DNA of 64,000 nt from NCBI GenBank assembly GCA_964432595.1, contig CAYSOF010000018.1:73729-137728 (forward strand). The letters run 5' to 3'. This stretch comes from DASYLJ01 sp964432595. GTDB lineage: Bacteria; Desulfobacterota; Binatia; DP-6. The notes beneath the pieces were generated by a model, which saw only the letters and a program-made list of their open reading frames with translations, made no database searches and was not told the DNA's origin. The position numbers and the translations under genes were made by a program. Position 1 is the stretch's first letter, and each line of letters opens with the position of its first letter. Positions 61,569-64,000 of this stretch are shown here, piece after piece.

Positions 61569-62612
61569 ATGGCGCGCGAGATGGGCCTGATCACGCCCGA
61601 CGCGAACGACGACGATCTCGTCGTCGAGACGCCGCTGCGGCCGCGCACGCTCGACGAGTACATCGGCCAGGAGAAGCTGCGCGAGAACCTGCGCGTGCAG
61701 ATCGCCGCGGCGCGCGCGCGCGGCGACGTGCTCGATCACGTGCTGCTCTGCGGACCGCCCGGACTCGGCAAGACGTCGCTCGCGCACGTGATCGCGACCG
61801 AGCTCGGCGTCGGGCTGCGGACCACCGCGGGGCCCGTGCTCGAGCGTCCCGGCGATCTCGCCGCGCTGCTCACCAACCTGGAGCGCGGCCAGGTCTTCTT
61901 CATCGACGAGATCCACCGCCTCACGCACGTCGTCGAGGAGACGCTCTACCCGGCGATGGAGGACTTCCAGCTCGACCTGGTCGTCGGCCAGGGGCCCACG
62001 GCGCGGTCGATCAAGCTGCCGCTGAAGCCGTTCTGCCTCGTCGGCGCGACGACGCGCGCGGGCCTCCTCACCTCGGCCCTGCGCGACCGCTTCGGCGCGA
62101 CGTTCCGCCTCGACTTCTACGCGACGGGCGAGCTCGAGCGCATCCTGCACCGCTCGGCGAAGATCCTCGACGTGCCGCTCGACGCCGACGGCGCCGCCGA
62201 GATCGCGCGCCGCGCGCGCGGCACGCCGCGCATCGCGAACCGGCTGCTGCGCCGCGTGCGCGACTTCGCCCAGGTGCGCGCCGCCGGGCACGTCACGCGG
62301 CAGGTCGCGCGCGACGCGCTGGTGCTGCTCGACGTCGACGAGGCGGGCTTCGACAAGATGGACCGCCTGCTGCTGCTCACCATCATCGACAAGTTCGCGG
62401 GCGGGCCCGTCGGGCTCGACACGCTCGCGGCGGCGATCGGCGAGGAGCGCGACACGATCGAGGACGTCTACGAGCCCTACCTGATCCAGGAGGGCTTCCT
62501 CGCGCGGACGCCGAAGGGGCGCGTCGCGACGGCGCTCGCCTACGCGCATTTCGACCGTCGGGCCGGCGAGCCGCCGCCGCACCCGAGCTCGGCGCAGGGC
62601 AAGCTGCTCTGA
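61569..62612 (+). CDS. ruvB: Holliday junction DNA helicase motor RuvB
   Basis: A 347-aa AAA+ motor driving branch migration. Family marks are LRPRTLDEYIGQEKLRENLR, Walker A GPPGLGKTSLAHVIA, Walker B FFIDEIHRL, sensor 1 GATTRAGLLTSALRDRFG and the arginine-finger and sensor 2 region GTPRIANRLLRRVRDFA. The C-terminal winged helix ends with EPYLIQEGFLARTPKGRVAT. The ATG directly follows the ruvA stop. Confidence 0.98.
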   Translation: MAREMGLITPDANDDDLVVETPLRPRTLDEYIGQEKLRENLRVQIAAARARGDVLDHVLLCGPPGLGKTSLAHVIATELGVGLRTTAGPVLERPGDLAALLTNLERGQVFFIDEIHRLTHVVEETLYPAMEDFQLDLVVGQGPTARSIKLPLKPFCLVGATTRAGLLTSALRDRFGATFRLDFYATGELERILHRSAKILDVPLDADGAAEIARRARGTPRIANRLLRRVRDFAQVRAAGHVTRQVARDALVLLDVDEAGFDKMDRLLLLTIIDKFAGGPVGLDTLAAAIGEERDTIEDVYEPYLIQEGFLARTPKGRVATALAYAHFDRRAGEPPPHPSSAQGKLL

Positions 62613-62623
62613 CCCCCGGCCGC

Positions 62624-63949
62624 GTGGCCGCGGCGGCGACGCTCGCCGCCGCCGTCCTCGTCGCGTGGGACATCGGCGCGCGCAGCTTCTGGCTGGACGA
62701 GGCGTTCAGTGTCGAGGTCGCGGGCGGCACGTGGGCGCATCTCTGGGCCCGCGTCTCGACGCGCGAGGCCAACATGAGCCTGTACTACGTGCTGCTGCAC
62801 GGCTGGCTCGTGCTCGGACGCGACGAGGCGACGGTGCGCGCACTGTCGGCGATCGCGGTGGTCGTCGCCGTGCCCCTCACGTACCGCGTCGGCCGTGCGC
62901 TCGTCGGCCCGTGGGCGGCGGCGGCGGGCGCCGTGCTGCTGGCGACGCATCCGTTCGTCGTGCGCTACGGGCAGGAGGCGCGCGCGTACGCGCTGGCGAT
63001 GCTGCTCGTGGTGGCGGCGAGCCTGGCGCTCGTCCGCGGGCGCTGGATCGCCTGGGTCGCGACGACGGCGCTCGCGGCGTACGCGCATCTCCTGACGCTC
63101 GTCGTGGTCGCGGCGGAAGTGGTCGTCGGCCGCCGGCGCGTTCCCCCCGCGGCGGTCGCCGTCGCCGTGCTCCTCGTGGCGCCGATGCTCTGGTTCGTGA
63201 CCGCGCGTGACGCGGGCCAGATCGACTGGCTCGGGCCGCCCGATGCGGGGCAGCTGGCGTGGGTGGCGTGGAAGCTCGGCGGCGACGCGGGCTGGAGCGG
63301 CGTCGGCGTCTACGTGGTGGCGATGCTCGTGGCGCTGCAGGGCCGCGGCGCCGGCGTGCGCGTCCTCGCCGCGTGGGCGGTGGTGCCGTTCGTCACGCTG
63401 GTCGTCGTCTCGTTCGTGAAGCCGCTCTTTCTCGACCGCTACCTGTTGCCGAGCGTGCCGGCGATCGTGCTGCTCGCGGCGGCGGGCATCGGCCGCGTGC
63501 CGGCGCCGTGGCGCACGGTCGCCGTGCTGGCGCTCGTCGTCTTCCAGGCGGTGGGTCTCGCGCGCGTGGCGCGTCAGCCGTCGATCGAGGACTGGCGCGG
63601 CGTCGCGGCGGCGATCCGCGCGGACGTGCGACCCGGCGACGCGGTCGCCTGCTGGGTCGACTTCGCGTGCGTCGCGCTCGACTACGAGTTCGCGCGGCCA
63701 CCCGCGGACGCGCCGCCGATCGTCTGGCTGGTGCCGCCGCTCGACGATCCGGCCGCGCTGGCGGCGATCGTCGACGTGCACCCGCGGCTCTGGCTCGCGC
63801 TGAGCCATGTGCAGGTCGGCCAGTCCGATCGCACGGCGACGCTCGCGCGCATCGAGGCGATGCTGGCGCCGCATTACGCGCTCGCCGACACGCGCACGTT
63901 CGCGGGCGTCGTCGTGCGGCGCTACGACCACGCGCCCGAGCCGCACTAG
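62624..63949 (+). CDS. GT-C fold glycosyltransferase (family 39-like), second copy
   Basis: A 441-aa polytopic membrane protein. Asp25-Glu26 in ARSFWLDEAFSVEV is the first-loop acidic pair of GT-C transferases, and FVVRYGQEARAYALAMLLVV is the second conserved segment. About ten helices and a C-terminal globular part follow. It resembles the protein at 51227 in length and layout but not closely in sequence. GTG at 62624 is chosen; a CTG at 62609 overlapping the ruvB stop would add five residues. The gene is followed by 51 bases to the window end with no feature recognised. Confidence 0.83.
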   Translation: MAAAATLAAAVLVAWDIGARSFWLDEAFSVEVAGGTWAHLWARVSTREANMSLYYVLLHGWLVLGRDEATVRALSAIAVVVAVPLTYRVGRALVGPWAAAAGAVLLATHPFVVRYGQEARAYALAMLLVVAASLALVRGRWIAWVATTALAAYAHLLTLVVVAAEVVVGRRRVPPAAVAVAVLLVAPMLWFVTARDAGQIDWLGPPDAGQLAWVAWKLGGDAGWSGVGVYVVAMLVALQGRGAGVRVLAAWAVVPFVTLVVVSFVKPLFLDRYLLPSVPAIVLLAAAGIGRVPAPWRTVAVLALVVFQAVGLARVARQPSIEDWRGVAAAIRADVRPGDAVACWVDFACVALDYEFARPPADAPPIVWLVPPLDDPAALAAIVDVHPRLWLALSHVQVGQSDRTATLARIEAMLAPHYALADTRTFAGVVVRRYDHAPEPH

Positions 63950-64000
63950 CAGGCTGCGGAAAAACGCGCACGGCGGGCGTTCACACGCGCCGCGCGACGT

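Noticed and set aside
63950..64000. GCAGGCTGCGGAAAAA just after the last gene as an insertion sequence end
   Set aside because: It recalls some transposon termini, but no transposase or second end is in the window, so it cannot be supported.

Overview
The window is about 64 kb of very GC-rich, densely packed bacterial chromosome. Genes commonly overlap by 1-4 bases (ATGA, GTGA, TGATG) and GTG starts are frequent. BamD, a LapA-LapB fusion, RlpA, many lipoproteins and an alternative complex III (ACIII) plus caa3 oxidase point to an aerobically respiring Gram-negative. The delta-60 repeat protein, the Cys-rich beta-helix protein and the gene neighbourhoods suggest a deltaproteobacterial-like lineage such as Binatota or Myxococcota. 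That placement is inference. No tRNA, rRNA, CRISPR array, complete insertion sequence or prophage was seen.

Layout. 1-4915: an ABC ATPase cut by the window edge, polA, and an ECF sigma/anti-sigma operon with two small envelope genes, closed by a 38-bp-stem inverted repeat at a convergent junction. 5115-12369: a minus-strand sulfur island of SAM-I riboswitch, E1-like adenylyltransferase, threonine-synthase-like enzyme, sulfur carrier, CysM-like synthase, NIL protein, shrunken pseudo-E1 and radical SAM protein, followed by ATP sulfurylase and a small zinc-site protein. 12380-16546: bamD, and divergently an energy-coupling-factor transporter. 16579-19958: fabF and two ArsA/Get3-like ATPases. 20001-23539: SYLF protein, Phd/VapC toxin-antitoxin pair, delta-60 repeat protein. 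23601-39318: sdhCAB, then a 12-gene ACIII-SCO-caa3 operon. 39403-48025: the rplU-rpmA-obgE-proB-proA-nadD-rsfS-lapAB series, interrupted by a TPR gene and short palindromic elements. 48028-52693: glutaredoxin-like gene, plsX, HAD-like gene, cutA, Nudix, glycosyltransferase. 52748-59598: surface and envelope proteins. 59706-63949: yebC-ruvC-ruvA-ruvB and a second GT-C glycosyltransferase.

How the parts work together. The respiratory block forms a complete quinol-to-oxygen branch: succinate dehydrogenase reduces quinone, ACIII oxidises quinol, and electrons pass through cytochrome c domains to a type A2 caa3 oxidase, with SCO for copper delivery.

The most interesting region is the sulfur island. 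A canonical SAM-I aptamer ties it to methionine status, while its enzymes are those of protein-thiocarboxylate sulfur transfer. The E1 work appears split between a protein with the ATP site and catalytic cysteine but no N-terminal RxxRQI arm, and a short protein that keeps that arm and both zinc CxxC pairs but lacks the ATP site. The carrier has one residue after its Gly-Gly and no JAMM protease is visible nearby. The radical SAM protein has an unusual CX8CX2C cluster motif. Together these look like an undescribed, methionine-regulated sulfur-insertion system.
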